A stretch of DNA of 48,708 nt from Propionibacteriaceae bacterium (GCA_030532575.1 JAUNKV010000022.1:1-48708); one strand, 5' to 3'. Shown: positions 19,434 to 27,766, numbered from the stretch's first letter. Numbers and translations are program-made. The notes: generated by a model not told the origin, from the sequence alone.

Positions 19434-19785
19434 AGTTCCACAGCCGGTGACTTTGAGTCTTGTCCTGTAATTACATCCCAGTCATCGTAGTAGCGCCTGT
19501 GGATCCTGTGGGAAGGTGGCGAAACTGCTTGTCAAACGCGGTTTGTGGGTGTGGATGGGGTGTGGGATCTGAAGGGGGTCGACGGTGGAGGGCTGTGGAT
19601 GCAGCCAAGCCAGGGCCTCCATCACCACACCTTCCACCGGTGCTGCGGACAACTTGTGGACATCCTCAGCAACGATATTCGAGCCGAAAGTGAGCGCGGA
19701 GCCTTCACGATCGGACTCCCCTGGGAGCGCTCCCGATCCCGGGACAACGGTGGGGTCAGCGGCGAACGGGGAGATCTCGCGTCGG
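19434..19785. other. Candidate oriC segment 1 (downstream of dnaA), DnaA-box-like cluster
   Basis: 352 bases without a gene, containing at least four TGTGGA-type DnaA-box variants on one strand: TGTGGATCC (19498), TGTGGATGG (19550), TGTGGATGC (19594), TGTGGACAT (19655). TGTGGG variants lie between them. In Actinobacteria oriC usually lies between dnaA and dnaN, and this is the equivalent side. No box matches TTATCCACA exactly, so the assignment is tentative. Confidence 0.5.
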
Positions 19786-21156
19786 CTACGACTGCTTGAT
19801 CCGGTTGGTGAGTTCGCTCACCTGGTCGAACAACTGCCGGTCCTCGCCCATGCGCGAGTCGATCTTGCGCACCGAATGCATCACCGTCGAGTGGTCGCGG
19901 CCTCCGAACTGGCTGCCGATCTTCGGCAGGGACAGATCGGTGAGCTCCCGGCACAGGTACATCGCGATCTGTCGGGCTCGCACCAGGGCGGCGACCCGGC
20001 TGGAGCCGACCAGGTCGTCGGCGGAGATGTCGAAGTACTCGCAGGTGGCGGTGATGATGGAGTCGGCATCGACGTGGACCGCGCTGCCGTCGGGGATCAG
20101 ATCTGCCAGCACCTGCTCGCTCAGCTCGAGGGTGATCTCCTGGTGGTTGAGGCTGGCCAGGGCTGCCACCCGGGTGAGCGCACCCTCCAGTTCCCGGATG
20201 TTGGTGGTGATGCGTGAGGCGATCAGTTCCAGTACCTCGGTCCCGGCCGTCAGCCGTTGCGAGGCCGCCTTCTTGCGCAGGATCGCGATTCGGGTCTCCA
20301 GGTCCGGCGGCTGGATGTCGGTCATCAGACCCCATTCGAAGCGGGATCGCAGCCGGGGCTCCAGCGCCTCCAGCAGCCTGGGCGGCCGGTCGGAGGTCAT
20401 CACGATCTGCTTCTGTGCGTTGTGCAGGGTGTTGAAGGTGTGGAAGAACTCCTCCTGGGTCTGGATCTTCGCCTCCAGGAACTGGATGTCATCGACCAGC
20501 AGCACATCGACGTCGCGGTAGGCGCGGCGGAAGTCCGAGGCGCGGTTCTCGGAGATCGCGTTGATGAAGTCGTTGGTCAGCTCCTCCGTCGAGACGTACT
20601 TCACCCGCAGCGTCTCGTAGTAGCTGTTGACGTAGTGCCCGATGGCGTGGAGCAGATGGGTCTTGCCCAGCCCCGAGGGGCCGTAGATCATCAACGGGTT
20701 GTACGACTTCCCGGGCTGCTCGGCGACGGCGGCGGCGGCGGCGTGGGCGAAGCGGTTGGATGATCCGGCGACGAAGGACTCGAAGGTGTAGCGGGGGTTC
20801 AGCCTCAGGTCGTGATTGACTCCGACATGCTTGCTGCGCATGTCGGAGTCATTGCTCGGGGTCTGCTCGGTGGTGTCCTCGCCAGCGGGTGCGGCCTCCT
20901 CCTGGATCGATGGGTCGATCATGAATGCCAGGTAGGTGGGGGTCCCCGTCGCGGCACTGAGTTTGGTCTCGATGTCGGAGCGGAGCTTGGTCTCGATGCG
21001 TTCCCGGGTCGTCTCGTCGGAGACCGCGAGCATCAGGGTGCTGCCGTGGATGGCGAAGGGACGGGTGCGGCGCAGCCATGCGCGTGAGGAGATCGGGACC
21101 TGGGCGACGACGCCCTCCCAGAGTTCGCTCAGCTCACCGCCCGGGGGCACTGTCAC
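19786..21156 (-). CDS. dnaA: Chromosomal replication initiator DnaA
   Basis: A 456-residue initiator; the GTG at 21154-21156 is preceded by GAGGAG, and an upstream ATG lacks one. Domain I covers about 1-85 ([20 protein letters not shown]), followed by a short acidic domain II. The AAA+ domain has [15 protein letters not shown] (Walker A near 159) and [13 protein letters not shown] (Walker B), plus the arginine-finger region [12 protein letters not shown]. Domain IV carries the DNA-binding signature [15 protein letters not shown]. DnaA boxes lie on both sides of the gene, and a box just downstream of its promoter suggests autoregulation. Confidence 0.98.
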   Translation of the reverse strand: MTVPPGGELSELWEGVVAQVPISSRAWLRRTRPFAIHGSTLMLAVSDETTRERIETKLRSDIETKLSAATGTPTYLAFMIDPSIQEEAAPAGEDTTEQTPSNDSDMRSKHVGVNHDLRLNPRYTFESFVAGSSNRFAHAAAAAVAEQPGKSYNPLMIYGPSGLGKTHLLHAIGHYVNSYYETLRVKYVSTEELTNDFINAISENRASDFRRAYRDVDVLLVDDIQFLEAKIQTQEEFFHTFNTLHNAQKQIVMTSDRPPRLLEALEPRLRSRFEWGLMTDIQPPDLETRIAILRKKAASQRLTAGTEVLELIASRITTNIRELEGALTRVAALASLNHQEITLELSEQVLADLIPDGSAVHVDADSIITATCEYFDISADDLVGSSRVAALVRARQIAMYLCRELTDLSLPKIGSQFGGRDHSTVMHSVRKIDSRMGEDRQLFDQVSELTNRIKQS

Positions 21157-21199
21157 GTGCGACTCCTCTCTAGACCGGCTGCGGATGAGCTCAAACGAG

Positions 21200-21273
21200 T
21201 AATCCACATGGTTGTCCACAACGGGGTACAACTCCCCCGGCTGTGGCCGCGACAGGCCAGACCCTGTGGAAAA
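21200..21273. promoter_or_regulatory. DnaA boxes in the dnaA leader
   Basis: Three near-consensus DnaA boxes: TAATCCACA (21200-21208), TTGTCCACA (21212-21220) and, inverted, TGTGGAAAA (21265-21273), each one mismatch from TTATCCACA. They lie between the dnaA promoter and its start codon, and within the dnaA-rpmH divergence zone. They fit dnaA autoregulation and/or a part of oriC. Confidence 0.65.
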
Positions 21274-21291
21274 GCACGCCGCGCAGGAAGA

Positions 21292-21320
21292 AAACTAGCT
21301 GCTTTGAGGGTCACCTGCAA
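21292..21320 (-). promoter_or_regulatory. Probable dnaA promoter
   Basis: On the minus strand -35 TTGCAG (21315-21320) and -10 TAGTTT (21292-21297) are separated by 17 bases. Transcription would start near 21285, just upstream of the inverted DnaA box at 21265-21273. Confidence 0.5.
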
Positions 21321-21505
21321 GGCCACTGGACGCACTGCCAGTACTACAACGGTGTAGTTTGCACAGGCTGTGAAGTTCCGTCCGCGGTTTGTCGAAAACC
21401 GCCTCATCCGCGTATCGTTGACCGGTCGCTGTCCCCAGGGGCAGCCACCTTCCCCAAGGCCTCGAGGGGCCACAGAGTCTTTGGAACAAGCACGGAGTCA
21501 TCCCC

Positions 21506-21643
21506 ATGAGCAAGCGCACGTATCAGCCGAGCAACCGCCGTCGCAGCCGCACCCACGGTTTCCGCACCCGTATGCGCACCCGCGCCGGTCGCGCGATCCT
21601 GAGCGCGCGTCGCCGCAAGGGCCGCGTCGAACTGTCCGCCTGA
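21506..21643 (+). CDS. rpmH: 50S ribosomal protein L34
   Basis: A 45-residue highly basic protein, [19 protein letters not shown] followed by [20 protein letters not shown], matching the L34 family at full length. GGAG lies 8 bases before the ATG. It is the first gene of the plus-strand rpmH-rnpA-yidD-yidC-jag-rsmG cluster and diverges from dnaA. A TTGTCG/TATCGT pair about 90-120 bases upstream could be its promoter, but this is weak. Confidence 0.97.
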   Translation: MSKRTYQPSNRRRSRTHGFRTRMRTRAGRAILSARRRKGRVELSA

Positions 21644-21648
21644 GGCAG

Positions 21649-21993
21649 ATGCTGCCCAGATCCCGCAGGCTGCGACGGTCGGTCGATTTCACTGAGACGT
21701 TCCGCCGCGGGGCCAGGGCAGGAACTCCCAGCGTGGTGGTCCACGTGGCGGTTGCCGCCCAGAATCCACCCGGGCCAGCCCGGGTGGGTTTTGTCGTCTC
21801 CAAGGCTGTGGGAAACGCGGTGATCCGCAACCGGGTCAAGCGCAGGCTGCGGCATCTGGTCGCGTCGCGTCCCGAGACGACGGGGTTGGACGTGGTGGTG
21901 CGGGCGTTGCCCGCGGCGGCCGCGGAGCCGGGTACCCTCGTCGAGGATTTCCACAGCGCCTGGGAGCGGGCGGTGCGGAGGGCGACGTGTTGA
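21649..21993 (+). CDS. rnpA: Ribonuclease P protein component
   Basis: A 114-residue protein, [20 protein letters not shown]..., beginning 5 bases after rpmH. The RNP-binding signature is [16 protein letters not shown], preceded by [11 protein letters not shown]. It assists the RNase P RNA in maturing tRNA 5' ends. The stop overlaps the GTG start of yidD. Confidence 0.96.
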   Translation: MLPRSRRLRRSVDFTETFRRGARAGTPSVVVHVAVAAQNPPGPARVGFVVSKAVGNAVIRNRVKRRLRHLVASRPETTGLDVVVRALPAAAAEPGTLVEDFHSAWERAVRRATC

Positions 21994-22277
21994 AGTACCC
22001 GATGCTCTGGTTCATCAAGGGGTGGCGGCGCTTCGTCTCCCCTCTCTACGGCGACGTGTGCAAGTTCCACCCCACCTGTTCGGCCTACGGTCAGCGGGCC
22101 GTCGAGTTCCACGGCGGGATCCTGGGTGGCTGGTTGACGGTGCGGCGCATCACCCGCTGCCACCCCTGGTCGATGGGGGGCGTGGACTACGTGCCGGGTA
22201 CCCCCGAGGCTCAGCAGTGGGCCGAAGAGGAAGCAAACGACAAGACCCGGATGGATTCCGGGCAGAAGGTGTCCTAG
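21987..22277 (+). CDS. yidD: Membrane protein insertion efficiency factor YidD
   Basis: A 96-residue protein from GTG at 21987, overlapping rnpA. Family motifs are [17 protein letters not shown], and [14 protein letters not shown] with GGVDYVP. A short amphipathic/hydrophobic N-terminus ([15 protein letters not shown]) suits its membrane association next to YidC. The stop directly abuts the yidC ATG. Confidence 0.95.
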   Translation: MLKYPMLWFIKGWRRFVSPLYGDVCKFHPTCSAYGQRAVEFHGGILGGWLTVRRITRCHPWSMGGVDYVPGTPEAQQWAEEEANDKTRMDSGQKVS

Positions 22278-23372
22278 ATGATCGAGTTGCTGGTGTCGCT
22301 GTCCATCTGGGATGGCATCTACGGTCTGCTGTCGTCGATGATGCAGCCCATCTACTGGGTGATCTCCGGCATTCTCGTGCTGTTCCACGCCCTGTGGGCG
22401 CCACTGTTCGGGGCCGACTCCGGCTGGGCGTGGGCCATGGCCATCATCTGCATGACGTTGCTGGTGCGCACGTTGATGATCCCGTTGTTCGTGAAGTCGA
22501 CGAACTCGTCGCGGGCCCTGCAGATGCTGCAGCCGAAGATGGAGGCGCTGAAGAAGAAGTACGGCTCGGACCAGATGCGGTTCAGCCAGGAGGTGCAGAA
22601 GCTGTACGCCGAGGAGGGCGTCAACCCGATGGCCTCCTGCTTCCCGATGCTGCTGCAGATGCCGGTGATGCTGTCGCTGTACCGCGTGCTGCAGGGTGTC
22701 GCCGACAACCAGGTGCGTGGCCACTGGCTGCAGACGAACCCGGAGCTGGTGGAGTCGCTGCAGAAGGCGACGTTCCTGGGCGCTGAGTTGTCCGGGCGAA
22801 TCCTGCCGTTCACGCCGTTCGGGATGAACCAGATTCTTGGCATCCTGCTGGTGGTGCTGATGGTGGTGACGTTGTTCATCACGCAGCTGCAGCTGATGCG
22901 CAAGAACATGCCACCGGAGGCGTTGAACAGCCAGTTCGCGCAGAGCCAGAAGATCATGCTCTACGGCTTCCCGGTGATCTACGCGGTGACCTCGACGTTC
23001 ATCCCGATCGGTGTGCTGCTGTACTGGACGGTGAGCAACATCTGGACGATGGCTCAGCAGGGTCTGTTGATCCGCAACAACCCTGCCCCGAACACGCCCG
23101 CCTACATCGACTGGGAGGAGCGGATGCGTGCCAAGGGCAAGGACCCGGAGGCCATCATGAAGGCCCGCGCCGCAAAGCGTCGCAAGACCCGTCGGACTCC
23201 GGTGGCTGCGCCGTCGCAGCCTGAGGTGGATGAGACCACCGGGAGGCGGAAGGTGAGCCGTCAGCAGGTGTCGCGTTCGACGGTGCGCAGCCCTGAGCAG
23301 GGCAGGAGCGGCGACGGCGGGGTTCGTCGTCAGCCACGCAGCACCACGCGGGCTGCCAGGAAGAAGAAGTAG
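22278..23372 (+). CDS. yidC: Membrane protein insertase YidC/OxaI
   Basis: A 364-residue insertase. TM segments are visible near 13-40 (MQPIYWVISGILVLFHALWA), 53-75 (AMAIICMTLLVRTLMIPLFV), 115-135 (MASCFPMLLQMPVMLSLYRV), 178-200 and 225-245. The conserved hydrophilic-groove Arg lies in LLVRTLMIPLF. The C-terminal 75 residues are Arg/Lys-rich and ribosome-binding in character. It inserts and folds membrane proteins with or without SecYEG. Confidence 0.96.
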   Translation: MIELLVSLSIWDGIYGLLSSMMQPIYWVISGILVLFHALWAPLFGADSGWAWAMAIICMTLLVRTLMIPLFVKSTNSSRALQMLQPKMEALKKKYGSDQMRFSQEVQKLYAEEGVNPMASCFPMLLQMPVMLSLYRVLQGVADNQVRGHWLQTNPELVESLQKATFLGAELSGRILPFTPFGMNQILGILLVVLMVVTLFITQLQLMRKNMPPEALNSQFAQSQKIMLYGFPVIYAVTSTFIPIGVLLYWTVSNIWTMAQQGLLIRNNPAPNTPAYIDWEERMRAKGKDPEAIMKARAAKRRKTRRTPVAAPSQPEVDETTGRRKVSRQQVSRSTVRSPEQGRSGDGGVRRQPRSTTRAARKKK

Positions 23373-23410
23373 TTTCCGGCCCCGTGAGGGCCACCGAGTG
23401 AAGGATCGTC

Positions 23411-23881
23411 ATGAGTGAGAAGACCGACAACGAGGCCCTGCTGAGTGAGGGTGACCTCGTCGCCGACTACCTGGAGGAGCTGCTGGACATCGCGGATCTC
23501 GATGGGGACATCGAGAATTCGGTGGCCAATGGCCGTGCACACATCGCCATCGTCACCGACGACGACCGCCTGATCGGTAGGGATGGCGAGGTGCTGGATG
23601 CCCTGCAGGAGCTGTGTCGGCTGGTCGTGATGACTGAGCAGGGGCACCGCTCGAGGCTGACGCTGGATGTCGGGGGATTCAGGGACAAGCGTCGTGCGGA
23701 GCTGGTTGCCCTGGCCAAGGATGCCATCGCGGAGGTCGTGGAGACCGGGGAGTCGGTGCGGATGGCTCCGTTGAATGCCTACGAGCGCAAGATCATCCAC
23801 GACGAGGTGGCCGCAGCCGGGCTGAGCAGTGAGTCCGAGGGTGAGCCGCCGATGCGTCGAGTGGTCGTCTCGAAGGCCTGA
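23411..23881 (+). CDS. jag: Jag/KhpB-type KH-R3H RNA-binding protein
   Basis: A 156-residue protein, 38 bases after yidC. The KH-like region contains IVTDDDRLIGRDGEVLDALQ (GRDGE standing at the GxxG loop). The R3H region contains KRRAELVALAKDAIAEV and APLNAYERKIIHDEV. KhpB-type proteins bind RNA and affect cell division and elongation in Gram-positive bacteria. The N-terminal Jag domain of Firmicutes is absent, as usual in Actinobacteria. Confidence 0.93.
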   Translation: MSEKTDNEALLSEGDLVADYLEELLDIADLDGDIENSVANGRAHIAIVTDDDRLIGRDGEVLDALQELCRLVVMTEQGHRSRLTLDVGGFRDKRRAELVALAKDAIAEVVETGESVRMAPLNAYERKIIHDEVAAAGLSSESEGEPPMRRVVVSKA

Positions 23882-23906
23882 GGGCTCGGCTCAGGTGGAG
23901 GACCGG

Positions 23907-24512
23907 GTGCGTGGGGCGCTCGTTGAGCGTTTCCCGGATGCCGTGGCGGGGTTGGACGCCTATGCCGCGATCCTTGCGGGCCGCGGTATCGAGTGGGGGC
24001 TGTTGGGGCCGCGTGAGCAGGACCGGATCTGGGCCAGGCACGTGTCGAACTCGTTGGCGCTCAGCGACGTGATCGGGTCGGGGCTGGATGTCGCCGATGT
24101 CGGGTCGGGGGCGGGGCTGCCCGGGATTCCGCTGGCCGTGGTGCGCCCGGACCTGCAGGTGACGCTGGTCGAGCCGTTGCTGCGTCGTGCGAATTTCCTG
24201 GAGTTGGCGGTGACTGAGCTGGGGCTCGCAGAGCGGGTGCGGGTGCTGCGGGCGCGTGCGGAGGAGGTTCGGGAGGTCTTCGACGTGGTGACCTGCCGGG
24301 CGGTGGCGTCGCTGGAGAAGCTGGTGAAGTGGACCTCGACGCTGTTCCTGCCGGACGGTGAACTGCTGGCATTGAAGGGGGTCTCGGCTGAGGAGGAGAT
24401 CGCCCAGGCGTCGAAGCTGCTGACCAAGCGGGGTCTGCAGGCGGAGGTTCTGGAGATTCGGGCGACGGCGACCACCGAGGGTACCCGGGCGGTGCGGCTG
24501 CGAGCCAGCTGA
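23907..24512 (+). CDS. rsmG: 16S rRNA (guanine-N7) methyltransferase RsmG
   Basis: A 201-residue protein from GTG at 23907, chosen because GGTGGAGGA lies just upstream; GTG at 23895 is the alternative. SAM-binding motif I is VADVGSGAGLPGIPLAVVRP. Further motifs are LVEPLLRRANFLEL and DVVTCRAVASLEKLVKW. It methylates G527 of 16S rRNA in the streptomycin-binding region. A truncated IS256-type transposase abuts its stop codon. Confidence 0.95.
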   Translation: MRGALVERFPDAVAGLDAYAAILAGRGIEWGLLGPREQDRIWARHVSNSLALSDVIGSGLDVADVGSGAGLPGIPLAVVRPDLQVTLVEPLLRRANFLELAVTELGLAERVRVLRARAEEVREVFDVVTCRAVASLEKLVKWTSTLFLPDGELLALKGVSAEEEIAQASKLLTKRGLQAEVLEIRATATTEGTRAVRLRAS

Positions 24513-24776
24513 GAAGCATGTTCAGCATGGTTTGCAGCAAGCTGCGCATCACCTCTGGCGACGCCTTGGCCAGCAGCTCGCCAAGAACACCAAGAACACG
24601 GACAGGGTGGACATTGTGAGGTGCGGTCATCGTGTGGCCTTTCATGAGTGATGAACTCAAGGGATCACGCGGTGACCGCCCGACCTTCCAGGACCGCCAC
24701 CACGGTCGCATCACTGTGAGGGACTTGGGCTTCGGGTGGCGCTGCCTGGTGCCCTTCAGCCCGACCAATGAGAGTT
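24513..24776 (-). mobile_element. IS256-family insertion sequence remnant (transposase N-terminus)
   Basis: On the minus strand an ATG at 24628-24630 begins MTAPHNVHPVRVLGVLGELL, continuing AKASPEVMRSLLQTMLNMLLS, the characteristic start of IS256-type transposases. The frame is cut immediately after LLS, at the rsmG stop codon, so about 90% of the transposase is missing. Bases 24631-24776 resemble the untranslated left end of such elements. It is inactive. Confidence 0.6.
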
Positions 24777-24808
24777 TTTGTTTCTGCTGGTCAAGCTGGG
24801 TTCTTCCT

Positions 24809-24898
24809 CCGCTGGTCGAGCCGGGGTCCCGATGCGGAGCGAGGAAGCCCGGCTCGAGACCTCTGGCCACGGTGCTGAGACTTGGGTCCAGCTGGGGC
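24809..24898 (+). repeat. R1 foldback repeat, left half, cut by R2
   Basis: It begins CCGCTGGTCGAGCCGGGG and follows the R1 consensus (TCCCGATGCGGAGCGAGG, GAGACTTGGG) until the R2 element begins at 24899; the right half is missing. A further eroded left end (CTGCTGGTCAAGCTGGG) lies at 24784-24800. Confidence 0.6.
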
Positions 24899-25065
24899 TA
24901 AGAGGGTCCGCGGTGAGGGCGGAATCTACTGCGGTCGCCCTGGTGGCCCCCTGGCTGCGTTGTCCTCCTCGAACGCACGCTCCAGTGCGATCTTCGTCGT
25001 TCGCCTTGCCAAGTGGCCACCAGGGCGATCCTCGCGACGATCCCACCTCACCGCGCACCCTCTAA
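24899..25065 (+). repeat. R2 foldback repeat, copy A (about 167 bp)
   Basis: Its ends are related inverted repeats (AGAGGGTCCGCGGTGAG at left; complement of CTCACCGCGCACCCTCT at right). The arms remain partly complementary inward (CGCCCTGGTGGCC / GGCCACCAGGGCG) around a small central hairpin CGCACGCTCCAGTGCG. A second copy of almost the same length lies at 27510-27677. Confidence 0.7.
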
Positions 25066-25585
25066 CGCTCTGCGCATGAGGTGTACCGCGATGTCTCGTG
25101 ACCATCGGCAAGAGCGCAACGACCCGTGGCGACCACTCAAACCTTGTCCATGCCCCCACCCGCAGGGTGTGGTCTCTGCCTCGAGGGCCCGCACCGTCGG
25201 TTTTTCGACGATTCGCGATCACCTGGGAGAGCGGGCTGGTGATCGATGGCTGAAGCTTTTCAGGGTCAAGACCTCAAAGAGCTAGATCGAGAAACCAATA
25301 TATCGACAAAATCTTGAAGACCCGTTCACTTGGTACCCAACACCCGCTTGGGGATCAAATGTGCTGTGACAAGCACTGATACTCGTATTGCCGGGCTGTG
25401 GAGGGACGGAAGCCGTGAAGCTGCGGTGACTCAAGGCATCACACCAGGGTGCGAGACCGTGCCGTGGTGTCGTCAGCTGATCCGGTTGCTGAGCGCTTGC
25501 ACGGAGTCCGTTTCGAGCTTGGGCGGCTTCCAGGTGGCCATGCGCGCGTAGGTCTTGTGTGGAACGATACGAGGAGTGGGAGGGG
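25066..25585. other. Gene-poor, partly AT-rich intergenic segment
   Basis: No gene is supported here. A minus-strand stretch at 25473-25577 reads TPRIVPHKTYARMATWKPPK then LETDSVQALSNRIS before TGA and might be the C-terminal scrap of a lost gene; no family was recognised. An AT-rich patch lies around 25290-25320. Confidence 0.35.
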
Positions 25586-25745
25586 AACGGTGCTGCGGGC
25601 TCCACTGCGGTCGCACTGGAGGGTCCTCTGGCTGGGGACCCCCTCGGCTGCCATGTTCCGGTGCGATCTTCGTCGCATCCCATTGGCAGGCAACTACCGA
25701 GACGATCTTGGCTCACGACCCGACCTCACCACTCACGCGCCAAAT
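25586..25745 (+). repeat. R2 foldback repeat, degenerate copy C
   Basis: It shares with R2 copies A and B the blocks ACTGCGGTCGC, GACCCCCT.GGCTGC, TGCGATCTTCGTCG, ACGATC and GACCTCACC in the same order, but is diverged and has lost its termini. A very AT-rich patch (about 25780-25825) follows. Confidence 0.5.
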
Positions 25746-26006
25746 ACATGCATCGATCCAGCGATCAGCCGACCCAACGATTTCTAGATATCTCTATTTA
25801 TCGCTTTTTCGATATTTCTCAGGTTGTAGTGTTTGAGCAGCACAATCGACGGGAGATTGCTCCTCCCGCTGCGAATCCAGATACTTCAGCTCGAGGTTTC
25901 GACTCTGGGAACGTTCCCGGCCCTGGGGTGGTTTCGCTCCCGCTGCGAGAGTGTTTGCCAAGGGTCGGGGTGGAAGCTGCGGAGATCGGCTATTTGGTGA
26001 GGGAAG

Positions 26007-26052
26007 TTTTCGGTCTGGCCCCGTTTCACGTGAAACGGGGCCAGACCGAAAA
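26007..26052. promoter_or_regulatory. parS site 1 inside a perfect 46-bp palindrome
   Basis: CGTTTCACGTGAAACG (26022-26037) is the centromere-like ParB-binding site. The palindrome extends perfectly to 23 bp on each side (TTTTCGGTCTGGCCCC arm and its complement ending GAAAA). The outer arms and T/A runs resemble a bidirectional Rho-independent terminator with parS at its tip. Confidence 0.92.
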
Positions 26053-26187
26053 GTCAAGAAGATTTGAGCTGGTGGTCTGGGTCTCGGTCTCCGAGTATGC
26101 TCCAGTGCGATCCTCGCTGTATCCCTTGTTGTGACGTGAATATGGGTGGCTCGTGCCCGTCGGTTCCTCCGAGAAGCCCTTGACAGC

Positions 26188-26203
26188 CGTTTCACGTGAA
26201 ACG
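26188..26203. promoter_or_regulatory. parS site 2
   Basis: CGTTTCACGTGAAACG, identical to the other five sites. ParB binds and spreads from such sites close to the origin to drive chromosome segregation with ParA. Confidence 0.93.
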
Positions 26204-26253
26204 CCTGCGGAGCGGGCTTGAGGCACATGATAGGGAGGGAACTCTCTTCCTCT

Positions 26254-26433
26254 CCACTGGTCGAGCCGGTTCCCGAAGCTTGGTAGGAGGAAACCATGTC
26301 AAGACCCCTGGCATCGGTGCTGGCGCTTGCGCCGGGCGGGGATGGGTCTGGGACTGGGTCTCTGCGCATGGTCGCGGGGTCTGGTCTCGACACGGGTGTT
26401 CTCGCAAGCTCGCCCACCCGGCTCGACCAGCGG
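26254..26433 (+). repeat. R1 foldback repeat, copy D (180 bp)
   Basis: It runs from CCACTGGTCGAGCCGG to CCCGGCTCGACCAGCGG, with R1 inner blocks AAGACCCCTGGCATCGGTGC, CGGGGATGGTCTG-like and CGCATGGTCGCGGGGTC. It is diverged in its left arm. Confidence 0.7.
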
Positions 26434-26497
26434 TAATAGGGAGCCGTTGGTCACGGTGGGCTGTCCAGCGTCCGATGGTCGAGACTTTCGTCCCTCG

Positions 26498-26666
26498 CGC
26501 TGGTCGAGCCGAGGGCGTTCAGCGCCCGATAGTCGAGACCCCTGGTATCCGGTGCTGGGTCTTGCGCTGAGCGGGGTTGGTCTGGGGTCGGGTCTCTGCC
26601 CCGGGTTGCGGGGTCTCGACTCGGGATTCCCTCGCTTCGCATCGGGATTCCCGGCTCGACCAGCGG
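26498..26666 (+). repeat. R1 foldback repeat, copy E (169 bp)
   Basis: It runs from CGCTGGTCGAGCCGAGGGCG to CCCGGCTCGACCAGCGG; inner blocks are GTCGAGACCCCTGG and GCGGGGTCTCGACTCGGGA. Its left arm contains a self-complementary GGGCGTTCAGCGCCC. Confidence 0.7.
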
Positions 26667-26728
26667 GGAAAAGGCCTGTTGGCCGGGTGAGGACCGTCTG
26701 CGGTTCGGCAGTCAGGACCTCCATCCTC

Positions 26729-26820
26729 CCGCTGGTCGAGCCGAGGGCGCCCGGCGCCCGACAGTCGAGACCCCTGGCATCCGATGCTGGGGCTTGGGCT
26801 CAGCGAGAGTGGTCCCTGGC
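26729..26820 (+). repeat. R1 foldback repeat, left-half copy F
   Basis: It begins CCGCTGGTCGAGCCGAGGGC and parallels copy E through GACCCCTGGCATCCGATGC, then stops matching near 26820. No right terminus is found. Confidence 0.6.
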
Positions 26821-26876
26821 CTTCTCCGGTTCTCTCCACATCGCGTAACCCTTCTCGACAAGCTCTAAGGGGTGAT

Positions 26877-26892
26877 CGTTTCACGTGAAACG
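26877..26892. promoter_or_regulatory. parS site 3
   Basis: Perfect CGTTTCACGTGAAACG, about 90 bases before the DnaA-box cluster. Confidence 0.93.
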
Positions 26893-27114
26893 GTTCTCTG
26901 CTTCACTGCCTCATCCTGGAGCCTCCCTCCGACCGGCTCATCGCAGCCCAGCAATGAGCACCGAAGGCGAGAGAGAGGTTATCCACAACTTGCTGTTCTG
27001 CTGACCACTTGGGGCTGAGTTGTGCCCATAGTGTGGATATGAGATGGGTACAACTTGGTGCTTTGGATGGTCTCCGCCACCCCCTGCCCAAAACTGTGTG
27101 GGTTCCCTGGGGAG

Positions 27115-27200
27115 GGTTCGGCGGACGGTTCTGGAAGAGTCTGCTGGCAAGAGGTCGCCATGATGAGCTCTGCGACGATCTCACTCACCGCGCGCCCTTT
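27115..27200 (+). repeat. R2 foldback repeat, degenerate right-end fragment
   Basis: The blocks CTGGCAAGAGGTCGCCATGA, GCGACGATCTCACTCACCGC and GCGCCC follow the R2 right arm. No left end is present. Confidence 0.4.
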
Positions 27201-27224
27201 GGGCTCCGAGAGCCTTGCTCCCTG

Positions 27225-27240
27225 CGTTTCACGTGAAACG
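27225..27240. promoter_or_regulatory. parS site 4
   Basis: Perfect CGTTTCACGTGAAACG, just beyond the R2 fragment. Confidence 0.93.
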
Positions 27241-27509
27241 CTGCTGTTGATATCAGCTGCTCCTTCAGTGGCGAGACGCTGAAGTACGCGAGAGGCGGGA
27301 TGCGTGGCTCGGGAACTGCTTGGGCCCCTCCGCTCCACCCCAGGAAGGTATGCCCAGGAGGTATCCACACTGTGGGAAAAGTGGGTCTGTGAGACTGTCT
27401 TCGGCTGCTGTCTGTGGAGAAGTAGCCGGGAAGGCGAAGACAGACCCTCCCTCCTGGCTCAAGGACTCGCTTAGCTGGAGCATTGAGGCGCTCATCGACA
27501 AGCATCATG

Positions 27510-27677
27510 TAAGAGGGTCTGCGGTGAGGGCGGAATCTACTGCGGTCGCCCCTGGTGACCCCCTGGCTGCGGACCTCCTCGACTGCCACGCTCCAGTGCG
27601 ATCTTCGTCGTCTGCCTTGCCAAGTGGCCACCATGACGATCCTCGTGACGATCCCACCTCACCGCACAGCCTCAAAC
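27510..27677 (+). repeat. R2 foldback repeat, copy B (about 168 bp)
   Basis: It is closely similar to copy A over its whole length (TAAGAGGGTCTGCGGTGAGG at left; GCTCCAGTGCGATCTTCGTC in the centre; GACGATCCCACCTCACCGCA at right). The right terminus is slightly eroded. Confidence 0.7.
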
Positions 27678-27750
27678 AACTGAACTCTCGGGAGGTCAAC
27701 ACCTCCCAATCGTCAAAGGTCCGTCATCCGTGTGGCCAAAATTCTTGCCG

Positions 27751-27766
27751 CGTTTCACGTGAAACG
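27751..27766. promoter_or_regulatory. parS site 5
   Basis: Perfect CGTTTCACGTGAAACG, 61 bases upstream of the parA ATG, where bound ParB could also affect parA transcription. Confidence 0.93.

Larger units (their letters stand above)
26979..27421. other. DnaA-box cluster upstream of parA (candidate origin segment 2)
   Basis: It contains the only perfect TTATCCACA box noted in the window's intergenic DNA (26979-26987), plus TGTGGATAT (27032-27040), GTATCCACA (27361-27369) and TGTGGAGAA (27413-27421), each one mismatch away, and a weaker TGTGGGAAA (27371). It could be a DnaA-titrating region or contribute to oriC. It lies 6-7 kb from dnaA, among parS sites. Confidence 0.5.

Noticed and set aside
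25559-26134. 191-residue plus-strand open frame between rsmG and parA
   Set aside because: It runs through an R2 remnant, an AT-rich patch and a parS palindrome; no ribosome site or protein-like composition.
26196-26848. Overlapping open frames across R1 copies D-F
   Set aside because: They translate foldback repeats; the similar peptides come from repeat similarity, not from a gene family.
24780-27700. CRISPR array suggested by repeated blocks
   Set aside because: The repeats are long foldback elements at irregular spacing, without short uniform repeats, unique spacers or cas genes.
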